DNA of 64,000 bases from Mannheimia glucosida (GTDB lineage Bacteria > Pseudomonadota > Gammaproteobacteria > Enterobacterales > Pasteurellaceae), in assembly GCF_046267875.1 (NCBI RefSeq), contig NZ_CP176502.1, positions 2,170,001 through 2,234,000 of the forward strand, read 5' to 3'. Within the stretch, counting starts at the first letter, position 1. Every line of letters begins with the position of its first letter. The translations under genes were made by a program, and so were the position numbers. Of this stretch, positions 49,627 through 58,203 are shown piece after piece. The notes under the pieces were generated by a model. It searched no databases. It was not told the DNA's origin and saw nothing but the letters and a program-made list of their open reading frames with translations.

Positions 49627-50351
49627 TATTTCCCAGCCATCCAAGTATTATAAATTTGCTCATATTTACCATTTGTTTTGATGGTAGCTAAAGCCGAATT
49701 TAATTTTTCAAGCAATGCAGTGTTAGATTTATTTACCGCAATACCATATCCATTACCAAAAAAGGCTTTATCGACTACTTTTTCCCCCACGAAATCTAAC
49801 TCTTTTTCGGTTTTTAGCCACTCTGCCAATACTGGTGTATCACCAAATACCATATCAACACGTCCATTTTTTAAATCTAACACTGCTGATTGTAGGCTAG
49901 CGTAAGGTTTTAAATTATATTGTTTGGCATTTTTGCTTAAGTATTGTTGAAAAGTTGTACCATTTTGCACGCCGACATTCTTAGCTGTTTCAGGTGTAAA
50001 TTTACCCTTCATTGCGACATAACTTACTGAGTTTTCTAAATAAGCATTGGTAAAGGCAACCTGTTTTTGACGCGCTTCAGTAATATCCATGCCTGAAATA
50101 ATTGCATCAAAATTTTTAAATTTTAATCCCGCAATTAAGCTATCGAATGATTGCGTTTTAAATTCGCAAGTTGCTTTTAGTTCTTCACATAATGCTTTTG
50201 CAATATCTACATCAAAGCCAATAACTTCACCTTTTTCATTTGTTGTTTCAAAAGGGGCGTAAGAAGGCTCCATCGCAAAAGTGATAGTTTCTTGTGCATT
50301 GGCAGAAAGCGTTGCAAATGCGATAGCGGAAGCTAATAATAATTTTTTCAT
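49626..50351 (-). CDS. artI: Arginine-binding periplasmic protein ArtI
   Basis: ArtI captures arginine in the periplasm and delivers it to ArtQM. It has 241 residues with a signal peptide MKKLLLASAIAFATLSANA and a mature start near QETITFAMEPSYAPFE. Family 3 solute-binding motifs are GFDVDIAKALCEEL near residue 45 and SFDSLIAGLKFKNFDAIISGMDIT near residue 68. Two cysteines (ALCEELKATCEF) form the conserved short disulfide. The stop shares a base with artQ. AAAGGACACAACA precedes the ATG. Confidence 0.95.
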   Translation of the reverse strand: MKKLLLASAIAFATLSANAQETITFAMEPSYAPFETTNEKGEVIGFDVDIAKALCEELKATCEFKTQSFDSLIAGLKFKNFDAIISGMDITEARQKQVAFTNAYLENSVSYVAMKGKFTPETAKNVGVQNGTTFQQYLSKNAKQYNLKPYASLQSAVLDLKNGRVDMVFGDTPVLAEWLKTEKELDFVGEKVVDKAFFGNGYGIAVNKSNTALLEKLNSALATIKTNGKYEQIYNTWMAGK

Positions 50352-50379
50352 TGTTGTGTCCTTTTTCTGTTGTTATAGA

Positions 50380-51114
50380 TTACTCTGAGTGAGATAAATA
50401 TTGAGCAAATTGCTCTGTTTTCGGTGATTCAAAACAACTTGCATCACCTTGTTCAATAATTGTACCTTTTTCCATGTACACCACTTTGCTTGCCACCTTA
50501 CGAGCAACGCCTACTTCGTGAGTCACAATCACCTGAGTAATGCCTGTAGATTGCAATTCTTTAATAATATCAACTACTTGTGCAGTAATTTCCGGGTCAA
50601 GTGCTGCGGTAGGTTCATCAAATAATAAGACCTGTGGCTGCATCATCAATGCACGTGCAATCGCTACCCGTTGTTGTTGCCCACCAGAAAGGTGTAAAGG
50701 GAAACGCTCCGCAAATTCACTTAACCGTAAACGATCTAAATGCCCTTTTGCTCGAGTAATAGCCTCTTCTTTGCTTAATCCTAACACCTTCATAGGCGCT
50801 TCAATTAAATTTTGCATTACGGTCAAATGTGGCCAAAGGTGATATTGTTGAAACACCATTCCTACTTCACGGCGCAGCAAACTAACTGCTTTAGTATTAG
50901 TTTTAGCTGTCAAATCAAATTGGTGATTAGCTATCTCTAAGGTCCCCGATTGCGGTACTTCCATTAAATTTAAAGTGCGAATTAACGTACTTTTACCTGC
51001 ACCACTAGGCCCAAGCAGCACGACCGTATCACCTTTTTCAATTTCTAAATTAATGTCAAATAAAGCTTGATTTGAGCCATAGAAAAAATTGACATTTTGA
51101 ATACGAATTGCCAT
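50380..51114 (-). CDS. artP: Arginine ABC transporter ATPase ArtP
   Basis: ArtP powers the importer. It has 244 residues from the ATG at 51114 (MAIRIQNVNFFYGSNQALFD); a TTG further upstream could add eight residues but is less likely. Walker A is GPSGAGKSTLIRTL near residue 37, the signature is LSGGQQQRVAIARAL, Walker B is VLLFDEPTAALDPE, and the H-loop is VIVTHEVGVARKVA. All catalytic residues are present. It leads the operon artP-artI-artQ-artM, with a palindromic candidate operator upstream. Confidence 0.95.
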   Translation of the reverse strand: MAIRIQNVNFFYGSNQALFDINLEIEKGDTVVLLGPSGAGKSTLIRTLNLMEVPQSGTLEIANHQFDLTAKTNTKAVSLLRREVGMVFQQYHLWPHLTVMQNLIEAPMKVLGLSKEEAITRAKGHLDRLRLSEFAERFPLHLSGGQQQRVAIARALMMQPQVLLFDEPTAALDPEITAQVVDIIKELQSTGITQVIVTHEVGVARKVASKVVYMEKGTIIEQGDASCFESPKTEQFAQYLSHSE

Positions 51115-51144
51115 TCGTGAAAATCCTACCTTGTTCAAACAATG

Positions 51145-51179
51145 AATGAATAGTAATTATTTTTGCATAAATATGCAAA
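51145..51179 (-). promoter_or_regulatory. Candidate ArgR (ARG box) region upstream of artP
   Basis: TTTGCATAAATATGCAAA (51162-51179) is a perfect 18-bp palindrome. It fits the ARG box form TNTGAAT-W4-ATTCANA except for a symmetric A-to-C change. A second, weaker box, AATGAATAGTAATTATTT (51145-51162), abuts it. Paired ARG boxes are normally 3 bp apart, so the fit is imperfect. Confidence 0.45.
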
Positions 51180-51240
51180 TAAATTTTTTAGTTATTTGAA
51201 ATATTTATACAAAATAACCGCTTGCATACATTAAAAATAT

Positions 51241-51288
51241 ACAAGCGGTCTAATTTTTTCAGAATTTTGCAATTTATTAGGCTATAAT
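51241..51288 (+). promoter_or_regulatory. Uptake signal and -10 box before dsbD
   Basis: A consensus TATAAT at 51283-51288 lies 35 bases before the dsbD ATG; its -35 is weak. An uptake signal with its flank, ACAAGCGGTCTAATTTTTTC, starts at 51241. A variant in the opposite direction (ACCGCTTGC, near 51218) sits 23 bases before it. Confidence 0.45.
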
Positions 51289-51323
51289 CTGCCCCCTAAT
51301 TATTTTTCAATTACCATTTTAGT

Positions 51324-53072
51324 ATGATTAAATCACTGTTTTCATTATTTTTCAGCTTGTTGATGATCACTACATCTCAGGCTAGCCTGTTCTCCTCGCA
51401 GCCAAAATTTTTAAAGGCTGAAGAGGCTTTCGTATTTTCTCTAGAAAATCAAGATAATACTTTGCACTTAAAGTGGGATATTGCAAAAGATTATTATCTT
51501 TACAAAAAAGAGATTAAAATCACCCCACATAACATTGAGCTAGGTGAAATAACACTCCCTACTGCAGAACAGCATAATGACGAATTTTTCGGCCTAGTTG
51601 AAATCTACCGAAATCAATTGCAACTAACTGCACCTTTCAAAACTATTAAAAATGATGCTTCAATCGTAGTGGAATATCAAGGTTGTACCAAAGGTTTTTG
51701 CTATCCGCCGGAACGAGTAGAGCTGAAATTTGACAGCATTCTTTCTGCCACACCTGAAGAACTTGAGCAACTAGGAACACAAGCGGTCGAAAAAAGTGAA
51801 CATTTTGCAAAAAACGACAATGAGACCAAAGCAGAGCAAGATCAACTGGCTGAAAATTTAGCTAATAATCGTTTTTCCATTTTTTGGTTTTTTGTATTAG
51901 GCGTTGGATTAGCATTCACCCCTTGCGTACTGCCGATGCTACCTCTTCTTTCTGCGATTGTTATCGGTAACAAACAACGCCCTTCCACCGCCAAAGCATT
52001 GCTGTTAAGTATTGCCTATGTGCAAGGAATGGCAGTTACTTACACCTTGCTCGGCTTAATTGTAGCGGCTATCGGCTTGCCTTTCCAAATCGCCTTACAA
52101 AGCCCACCAGTGTTGATTGGTTTATCTATCGTCTTTATTCTGCTTGCCTGCTCAATGTTTGGCTTATACGAAATCCAGCTACCAAACAGCTGGCAACAAA
52201 AACTCAATGCAATGAGCCAAAAACAGCAAGGTGGTGCGTTGGGTAGTGTCTTTTTAATGGGGATGATCGCAGGCTTAATTGCTTCCCCTTGTACTTCTGC
52301 CCCACTTTCCGGTGCGTTGCTTTATGTGGCACAAAGTGGCGATTTAGTCACCGGTGGCTTAGCCCTCTATCTACTCGCACTGGGAATGGGCTTGCCGCTG
52401 ATTTTGATTACCTTATTCGGCAACAAAATTCTGCCAAAATCCGGCGAATGGCTGTTAAAAGTGAAAGCTGCATTCGGTTTTGTTATGCTTGCCTTACCGG
52501 TGTTCTTATTAAGCCGTGTGCTGCCAAGCCACTATGAACCGTTTTTATGGTCAGCCCTTGCGGTTGCATTTTTGATCTGGTTAGTGGACGCTATTCCATC
52601 TAATTCAATCACGAAAAAGATCATTAAAGTCTTATTATTGCTAGCTTTAGCCATTGCAGCTAAACCTTGGGCAGATTTAGCTTGGAACGGCTCAACCACT
52701 CAACAGCAAAACACACCGCACTTAGTATTGGAAAAAATTCAATCACTTGCAGATTTAGAGACAAAATTGACCGCTTCCAAGGGTAAAAAAGTGATGCTCG
52801 ATCTCTATGCCGACTGGTGTGTCGCCTGCAAAGAGTTTGAAAAATACACCTTTAGTGACCAAAATGTTCAGAACAAACTGAATGAAATGGTAGTGTTGCA
52901 AATTGATATGACGAAAAACTCGGCTGAAAATATCGAGCTGATGAAACACTTTAATGTATTAGGTTTGCCAACGATTCTGTTTTTTGATGAAAACGGCAAT
53001 GAAATGAGCCAATCTCGTGTTACTGGCTTTTTGGATGCCGAGCAATTTTTAGCTTGGCTGAATAAGTTATAA
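51324..53072 (+). CDS. dsbD: DsbD thiol:disulfide interchange protein
   Basis: DsbD carries electrons from cytoplasmic thioredoxin across the inner membrane to periplasmic DsbC and cytochrome c maturation proteins. It has 582 residues. The signal peptide is about residues 1-20. The alpha domain has the cysteine pair GCTKGFCYPP near residue 120. The membrane domain (about 190-450) has FTPCVLPMLPL and ASPCTSAPL, the two cysteines of the beta domain. The C-terminal thioredoxin-like gamma domain has DWCVACKEFEKY near residue 500. An uptake signal is at 51779-51787. epmC follows after 9 bases. Confidence 0.96.
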   Translation: MIKSLFSLFFSLLMITTSQASLFSSQPKFLKAEEAFVFSLENQDNTLHLKWDIAKDYYLYKKEIKITPHNIELGEITLPTAEQHNDEFFGLVEIYRNQLQLTAPFKTIKNDASIVVEYQGCTKGFCYPPERVELKFDSILSATPEELEQLGTQAVEKSEHFAKNDNETKAEQDQLAENLANNRFSIFWFFVLGVGLAFTPCVLPMLPLLSAIVIGNKQRPSTAKALLLSIAYVQGMAVTYTLLGLIVAAIGLPFQIALQSPPVLIGLSIVFILLACSMFGLYEIQLPNSWQQKLNAMSQKQQGGALGSVFLMGMIAGLIASPCTSAPLSGALLYVAQSGDLVTGGLALYLLALGMGLPLILITLFGNKILPKSGEWLLKVKAAFGFVMLALPVFLLSRVLPSHYEPFLWSALAVAFLIWLVDAIPSNSITKKIIKVLLLLALAIAAKPWADLAWNGSTTQQQNTPHLVLEKIQSLADLETKLTASKGKKVMLDLYADWCVACKEFEKYTFSDQNVQNKLNEMVVLQIDMTKNSAENIELMKHFNVLGLPTILFFDENGNEMSQSRVTGFLDAEQFLAWLNKL

Positions 53073-53081
53073 AGAAAAGAA

Positions 53082-53651
53082 ATGAATCAAGAAAATCATA
53101 AAATTGAAGACATTATTCGCATTTTTAATCAATGCTTTGCTGATGAATATAACACTCGTCTAGAGCGGGGGGGTGATTATCCGATTTACTTGCCCGAATT
53201 TATGGACGAAGATGGTGTGCCGAGCGAACGCCCTTACAATGTGATTTTATTTGCTCACGGCTATTACAGCAGTGCCTTGCACGAAATTGCCCATTGGCTC
53301 GTTGCCGGTGAAGCTCGGCGTAAACTTGAAGATTTTGGCTATTGGTATGAACCGGACGGACGCTCTGCCGAACGCCAACGTGAATTTGAAAGTGCAGAAA
53401 TCAAACCACAAGCGATTGAATGGGTGTTAGCCACTGCCGCCGGTTTTCGTTATTTTGCCAGTGCCGACAATCTCTCGGGCAATCCCGGCGATAATTCAGC
53501 CTTTAAACAAGCAGTGTACGACCAAGTCAAGCTCTATGCAGAACGTGGCTACCTTCCCAAACGAGCTGAAACCTTGCGTAAAGCCCTCTGTGCTTTTTAT
53601 AACACCTCTGATGTGATTGATTTAGCTCAATTTGATATTGAACGGATTTAG
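53082..53651 (+). CDS. epmC: EpmC, elongation factor P hydroxylase (YfcM)
   Basis: EpmC hydroxylates the beta-lysyl-lysine of elongation factor P, the last step of a modification that helps ribosomes pass polyproline stretches. It has 189 residues and the metal-binding HEIAHW motif near residue 67, in a family-typical context (HGYYSSALHEIAHWLVAGEAR). EpmA and EpmB are not in the window. It starts 9 bases after dsbD and is likely to be in the same transcript, although no functional link is known. It ends at a strong terminator. Confidence 0.93.
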   Translation: MNQENHKIEDIIRIFNQCFADEYNTRLERGGDYPIYLPEFMDEDGVPSERPYNVILFAHGYYSSALHEIAHWLVAGEARRKLEDFGYWYEPDGRSAERQREFESAEIKPQAIEWVLATAAGFRYFASADNLSGNPGDNSAFKQAVYDQVKLYAERGYLPKRAETLRKALCAFYNTSDVIDLAQFDIERI

Positions 53652-53670
53652 TTGCAAAATCTTTAACAAA

Positions 53671-53707
53671 TTAGCCCGCTTATAACATATACAAGCGGGC
53701 TAATTTT
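53671..53707 (+). terminator. Terminator of dsbD-epmC
   Basis: TTAGCCCGCTT (53671-53681) and AAGCGGGCTAA (53692-53702) form a perfect 11-bp stem followed by TTTTTG. The 3' arm contains ACAAGCGGG, one base away from an uptake signal. Confidence 0.88.
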
Positions 53708-53793
53708 TGAAAAATATTGCATTTGTACTAAATGATACCCGGCTTATCTATTTCTATTGCCTTGGTTACTTCCTATCCAAACCCCTTTGTTTC

Positions 53794-53852
53794 AGCGTAC
53801 AACTGTTTCTTTTTTTCATATTTTCTATTATATTAGCGTACAACTGTTCACT
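53794..53852 (+). promoter_or_regulatory. Two FabR-like operator copies before the acyl-CoA synthetase gene
   Basis: AGCGTACAACTGTTTCTT (53794-53811) and AGCGTACAACTGTTCACT (53835-53852) share 14 identical bases and are spaced 41 bp apart, close to four helical turns. The form AGCGTACA-NN-TGTTCRCT resembles the FabR operator of E. coli fabA/fabB. The second copy ends 24 bases before the start codon. Confidence 0.5.
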
Positions 53853-53876
53853 GAAATAGAAAGTAAAAATAAGATT

Positions 53877-55655
53877 ATGAGCACTTTAGATTTTCACTTT
53901 ATCCACCGTTTCCACCAGCAAGTTCAGGCTCTTAGCCACCGCCCAGCTTTACGTTTTATGCAAAATGAAAAATGGTCAGAAATAAGTTGGTTAGAATTAC
54001 AAAAACAGGTCAATAACCTTTCTTATGCCTTGCTGGCAAACGGTCTTGCCGTTCAAGAGAAAATCGCTATTTTTGCACAAAATATGCCTCGTTGGACAAT
54101 TACCGATATTGCTGCAATGCAAATTCGTGCGGTAGCAGTGCCGATTTATGCAACCAGTACCACTAAACAACTCGAATATATCCTCAATGACGGGGATATA
54201 AAAATCCTCTTTGTTGGCGATCAGGAACAATATGATCAAGCCATAGAAATAGCGAACAACTGTTCGCTATTAATAAAAATTGTCGCGATGAAAGACTCAA
54301 TAGATCTGCGTGATTTCCCTATCGCTCAACATTGGCAAGATTTCATTAAGGTTAATCAAGATGAAGCTGAATTAACCAAACGTTTAAATGATAAATGCTT
54401 AGAGGATTTATTCACTTTAATTTATACCTCGGGAACAACCGGTGAGCCTAAAGGTGTTATGTTAGATTATGCTAATTTAGCTCATCAACTTCAGGCACAT
54501 AATAAAGCACTCCCTCATATTGACGAAAATGATATATCCCTTTCATTTTTACCTTTATCGCATATCTTTGAACGTGCTTGGGTCGCTTATGTGCTACACA
54601 GAGGAGCGGTAAATTGCTATCTGGAAGATCCTCAACAGGTACGCCAAGCACTCTCAACGGTACGACCTACATTAATGTGTGCCGTACCAAGGTTCTATGA
54701 AAAAATTTATACTGCGGTGTGGGATAAAGTCCAACAAGCACCGATACATCGCCGAGCGTTATTTAAATGGGCAATCCGTACCGCCAAAGCCAATCTGTTT
54801 GGTAAAAAATCGACCTTTTTCCACCGCTTGCAGTACATTATGGCAGATAAATTGGTGCTAGGAAAATTACGAGCCTTACTAGGTGGACGTATTCGTATGA
54901 TGCCGTGTGGAGGAGCGAAATTAGATCCGTCTATCGGGCTATTTTTCCAAAGTATAGGCATCAATGTAAAACTTGGATACGGAATGACCGAAACTACTGC
55001 CACTATTTCATGCTGGCAGGAAAAAGGCTTTAATATCAACTCAACCGGTACATTAATGCCTGATGTTGAGGTCAAAATTAGTGAAGAAAATGAAATTTTA
55101 GTGCGTGGAGGCTTGGTCATGAAAGGTTACTACAAAAAACCGGAAGCCACTGCTCAAGCCTTTACTGCTGAAGGTTTTCTAAAAACGGGAGATGCCGGTG
55201 AACTGGATTCGGAAGGCAATCTTTATATTACCGATCGTATTAAAGAATTAATGAAAACTTCAAACGGTAAATATATTGCCCCACAATACATTGAAGGAAA
55301 AATAGGTAAAGATAAGTTTATCGAGCAAATTGCGGTAATTGCTGATGCAAAAAAATATGTTTCTGCGTTGATAGTTCCTTGCTTTGATAGCCTCGAAGAG
55401 TATGCAAAAAAGCTCAATATTCGCTATCAAGACAGATTAGAACTCATTAAACATTCTGAGGTTGTCAGAATGTTTGAACAACGCATTAACGAATTACAAA
55501 AAGACCTTGCAAGTTTTGAACAGATCAAAAAGTTTACACTACTTTCGCAAGCATTTAGCACCAAAATGGAAGAAATTACGCCTACATTAAAATTAAGACG
55601 AAAGGTCATTCTAGAACGCTATAAGCAACAAATCGAAAAAATGTACGAATCATAA
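53877..55655 (+). CDS. Long-chain fatty acid-CoA ligase (AMP-binding family)
   Basis: This 592-residue enzyme activates a fatty acid with ATP and should join it to CoA. The AMP-binding P-loop is IYTSGTTGEPKGVM near residue 180. The other core motifs are GYGMTETTA near residue 365 and TGDAGELDSEGNLYITDRIKELMKTSNGKYIAPQ, the hinge with the catalytic Lys region. It resembles the FadD15/HI0002 type (long AMP-binding synthetases). I start at the ATG at 53877 (MSTLDFHFIHRF); an in-frame ATG 120 bases upstream would put the two operator-like repeats inside the gene. The ribosome site is weak. Confidence 0.87.
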   Translation: MSTLDFHFIHRFHQQVQALSHRPALRFMQNEKWSEISWLELQKQVNNLSYALLANGLAVQEKIAIFAQNMPRWTITDIAAMQIRAVAVPIYATSTTKQLEYILNDGDIKILFVGDQEQYDQAIEIANNCSLLIKIVAMKDSIDLRDFPIAQHWQDFIKVNQDEAELTKRLNDKCLEDLFTLIYTSGTTGEPKGVMLDYANLAHQLQAHNKALPHIDENDISLSFLPLSHIFERAWVAYVLHRGAVNCYLEDPQQVRQALSTVRPTLMCAVPRFYEKIYTAVWDKVQQAPIHRRALFKWAIRTAKANLFGKKSTFFHRLQYIMADKLVLGKLRALLGGRIRMMPCGGAKLDPSIGLFFQSIGINVKLGYGMTETTATISCWQEKGFNINSTGTLMPDVEVKISEENEILVRGGLVMKGYYKKPEATAQAFTAEGFLKTGDAGELDSEGNLYITDRIKELMKTSNGKYIAPQYIEGKIGKDKFIEQIAVIADAKKYVSALIVPCFDSLEEYAKKLNIRYQDRLELIKHSEVVRMFEQRINELQKDLASFEQIKKFTLLSQAFSTKMEEITPTLKLRRKVILERYKQQIEKMYES

Positions 55656-55656
55656 T

Positions 55657-55686
55657 GAAAAAACAGAGATCGTCTCTCTGCTTTTC
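55657..55686. terminator. Bidirectional terminator between the acyl-CoA synthetase and ridA-like genes
   Basis: CAGAGA (55664-55669) and TCTCTG (55675-55680), extended imperfectly, form a hairpin flanked by an A tract on the left and CTTTT on the right. It lies between converging genes. Confidence 0.65.
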
Positions 55687-55688
55687 AT

Positions 55689-56033
55689 TTATACCGCGGC
55701 GGTAACCACAATTTCGACTTTCCAATTTGGATTGGCTAATTTAGCCTCCACCGCCGCTCTTGGTGGGGCGTTATTTGGTGCAACCCATTCGTCCCACGCA
55801 CGGTTCATTTCCGCATAATCTGCCATCTCTTTTAAATAAACCGTAGCCATTAGAATTTTACTTTTATCGCTGTTGGTTTTTGCCAGCCATTTATCAATTT
55901 CTGCCAGCACTTGCTGGGTTTGGGTGTAAGCATCGGCGGTGTCATCTAACGGCACTTGCCCTGCCAAGTAAGCTACACCGTTATGTATTGCCATTTCCGA
56001 AAAGCGGCTGCCTACTTCAAAACGTTGAATCAT
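55689..56033 (-). CDS. RidA family protein
   Basis: This 114-residue YjgF/YER057c/UK114 family member is most like the YoaB subgroup. RidA proper hydrolyses reactive enamines made by PLP enzymes. The conserved Arg is present in PPRAAVEAKLANPNWKVEIVVTAA. The ATG at 56033 has GAGGTAAAA before it; the longer frame (56057) would overlap the lipoprotein gene. It follows the lipoprotein gene by 8 bases. ilvE, a PLP enzyme, lies upstream of both, behind a terminator. Whether it deaminates imines or has another role cannot be told. Confidence 0.85.
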   Translation of the reverse strand: MIQRFEVGSRFSEMAIHNGVAYLAGQVPLDDTADAYTQTQQVLAEIDKWLAKTNSDKSKILMATVYLKEMADYAEMNRAWDEWVAPNNAPPRAAVEAKLANPNWKVEIVVTAAV

Positions 56034-56041
56034 TTTTACCT

Positions 56042-56542
56042 CTAGTGTTTTATACATTGCCCTTTATAAGCTTTATGCCCTTTTATTTCTTGCTTGATAT
56101 CCATTTCTTTTTCATCAAAATCAGTGATGATTAGTTCCACCGTTTTATTATTATCACTATCAGAAAGTGAGCTAAATAAATTCTCTTCAAATTGTTGTAG
56201 CTCCGCATCACGTTGTAATTCAGACCATATTTGTGAACGATGGCTACGCTGTACAGATTCTGAGACGATACGATAAACAATAGCCCCGTTTTTCACACTC
56301 CAGCGCCCATTCTGTTGTAATGAATACTCAAAAATCGACTTTTGAATAGGGTAATATATACCACCTTGATTGGTCATAGTCCCATTTGTGGAAAATCGTA
56401 AATTATCCACCGTACGAATATTAAAATCATCGTACTCAATAGTGCATTGCCATTGCCCAATCAGTTGATTAGGATTAGAAATTGTTGAGGAACAACCAGC
56501 TAATGCAAGTGCTGATAAACCTAAAAAAATTAACTTTTTCAT
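56042..56542 (-). CDS. Lipoprotein of unknown function
   Basis: The 166-residue protein has a clear lipoprotein signal, MKKLIFLGLSALALAGCSS, with lipobox LAGC and Cys17 as the lipid site. Residue 18 is Ser, which in enterics favours sorting to the outer membrane. The mature part begins NPNQLIGQWQCTIEYDDFNIR, a pattern seen in small beta-barrel-like domains of lipoproteins; two further cysteines (WQC and GQC) could pair. I do not recognise the family. It is 8 bases upstream of the ridA-like gene. Confidence 0.75.
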   Translation of the reverse strand: MKKLIFLGLSALALAGCSSTISNPNQLIGQWQCTIEYDDFNIRTVDNLRFSTNGTMTNQGGIYYPIQKSIFEYSLQQNGRWSVKNGAIVYRIVSESVQRSHRSQIWSELQRDAELQQFEENLFSSLSDSDNNKTVELIITDFDEKEMDIKQEIKGHKAYKGQCIKH

Positions 56543-56596
56543 ATTCTCTAAAAAGCTAGAACGGATCTTATATCCGTTCCATATATCATAACAAAA

Positions 56597-56616
56597 GGGC
56601 GAAAAATTTTTCGCCC
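56597..56616 (-). terminator. Terminator of ilvE
   Basis: GGGCGAAAAATTTTTCGCCC is a perfect 20-base palindrome. On the minus strand it is followed by TTTTG. It lies 11 bases after the ilvE stop. Confidence 0.75.
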
Positions 56617-56626
56617 CTACCCAGTA

Positions 56627-57664
56627 TTATTCGACTTTAACAATCCAGCCTTGTGGTGCTTCAACATCACCAAATTGAATACCGGTTAATTCCTCATATA
56701 AACGGCGGGTGATAGGCCCCACTTCAGTTTCTGAATAGAAAACGTGGAATTTATCTTTATGTTGAATCCCGCCAACCGGTGTAATCACCGCTGCCGTACC
56801 ACAAGCACCTGCTTCGGCAAATTGGTCTAACTGGTCGATATACACATCGCCCTCAACCGCTTCCATACCTAAACGCTCTTGGGCAAGGTATAACAATGAG
56901 TATTTGGTAATACTTGGCAAAATCGACTCTGAAATCGGGGTGATGAATTTGTTGTCTTTGGTAATGCCAAAGAAGTTCGCCGCCCCTACTTCTTCAATTT
57001 TGGTATGGGTTTTCGGATCTAAATAAATCGCATCGGCAAATTTACGGGTAGTTGAACTTTGCTCAACCGCCAATTCGTGCGGTAGTAAACTCGCAGCGTA
57101 GTTACCGCCCACTTTTACCCCACCTGTTCCCATTGGGGCGGCACGGTCATAGTCGGTTGTAATGAAGTTTGAGGGTGCTAATCCACCTTTGAAATATGCC
57201 CCCACCGGACAGCAGAATACGGAGAAAATAAATTCAGGTGCAGCTTTCACGCCAATATTTTCGCCCACGCCGATTAAAAACGGACGTAAATAAAGGGTTG
57301 CTCCCGAACCGTAAGGCCCTAACCAATCTTGGTTGGCTTTCACTACTTCTTTACAAGCACGAATAAAGAGCTCGGTTGGCACACGTGGCATTAATAAACG
57401 ATCTGCGGTGCGTTGCATACGCTCGGCATTTTGATCCGGGCGGAATAGATTAATTGAGCCATCTTTACAACGATAGGCTTTTAACCCCTCAAAGCATTGT
57501 TGCCCGTAATGCAAGGCAGTTGAGCCTTCGTGAATATGCAATGTATTGTCTTGGGTTAATTCACCTTCATTCCATTTGCCATCTTTCCAATGTGCAATGA
57601 AACGGTAATCGGTTTTGATATAAGAAAAGCCTAAATTTGCCCAATCTAACTCTTTTAATGCCAT
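56627..57664 (-). CDS. ilvE: Branched-chain amino acid aminotransferase
   Basis: IlvE carries out the last transamination of valine, leucine and isoleucine synthesis with PLP. The ATG at 57664 (MALKELDWANLGF), preceded by AAAAGGACACAAC, gives 345 residues, close to H. influenzae IlvE and longer than the 309 of E. coli. It is of the long BCAT type: HYGQQCFEGLKAYRC near residue 50, GGNYAASLLPHELAV with the PLP Lys just before (GGVKVGGNY), and EEVGAANFFGITKD near residue 225. The earlier in-frame start (57793) runs through the grxD terminator and is rejected. Confidence 0.94.
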   Translation of the reverse strand: MALKELDWANLGFSYIKTDYRFIAHWKDGKWNEGELTQDNTLHIHEGSTALHYGQQCFEGLKAYRCKDGSINLFRPDQNAERMQRTADRLLMPRVPTELFIRACKEVVKANQDWLGPYGSGATLYLRPFLIGVGENIGVKAAPEFIFSVFCCPVGAYFKGGLAPSNFITTDYDRAAPMGTGGVKVGGNYAASLLPHELAVEQSSTTRKFADAIYLDPKTHTKIEEVGAANFFGITKDNKFITPISESILPSITKYSLLYLAQERLGMEAVEGDVYIDQLDQFAEAGACGTAAVITPVGGIQHKDKFHVFYSETEVGPITRRLYEELTGIQFGDVEAPQGWIVKVE

Positions 57665-57762
57665 GTTGTGTCCTTTTATTTTTATGTTACGAAATAATTT
57701 CGACATTCTAAAACAAAATAGCTCTTGAGGTAAGAAGTTTAAGCCTAAATCGCAAGAAAAAA

Positions 57763-57790
57763 TTAAGGCTCTTAAATATAAGAGCCTTAA
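57763..57790 (-). terminator. Terminator of grxD
   Basis: TTAAGGCTCTTA and TAAGAGCCTTAA form a perfect 12-bp stem with loop AATA. On the minus strand it is followed by TTTTTTCTTG. Confidence 0.88.
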
Positions 57791-57805
57791 CATACTGGTT
57801 TGAAA

Positions 57806-58132
57806 TTATGCTGCGTGTTTTGCTGCGGTTTCTTTTAATAAGGTTTGAAGTTCGCCTTTTTGGAACATTTCTAACACGATGTCGCAACCGCCAACTAATT
57901 CACCTTCTACCCATAATTGTGGGAAAGTCGGCCAGTTTGCAAATTTTGGTAATTCCGCACGAATATCCGGATTGGTTAAAATATCCACATAACCGAAAGG
58001 CACTTGGCAGTTAATTACCGCTTCCACCGCACGAGCGGAGAAACCACAAGATGGGAATTTCGGTGAACCTTTCATATAAAGTAGAATCGGGTTTTCGCTG
58101 ATTTGTTGTTTGATTTTGTCAATAGTTTCCAT
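57806..58132 (-). CDS. grxD: Monothiol glutaredoxin Grx4
   Basis: GrxD is a CGFS glutaredoxin that binds and delivers 2Fe-2S clusters with glutathione. It has 108 residues. The active-site motif is KFPSCGFSARAV near residue 25. The glutathione-binding WPTFPQLWVEGELVGGCDI near residue 68 completes the fold. The ATG at 58132 has GAGGCTAAAA before it. It stands alone with its own terminator. Confidence 0.96.
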   Translation of the reverse strand: METIDKIKQQISENPILLYMKGSPKFPSCGFSARAVEAVINCQVPFGYVDILTNPDIRAELPKFANWPTFPQLWVEGELVGGCDIVLEMFQKGELQTLLKETAAKHAA

Positions 58133-58203
58133 TTTTAGCCTCAAAATAATAATTTAAAATAGTTGAGTAATTATATCAGAATTATGTTAGCACAGAAATA
58201 GCT

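Noticed and set aside
53757..53876. Upstream start of the acyl-CoA synthetase adding 40 residues
   Set aside because: The added residues are unlike the family N-terminus, and the segment contains the two operator-like repeats.
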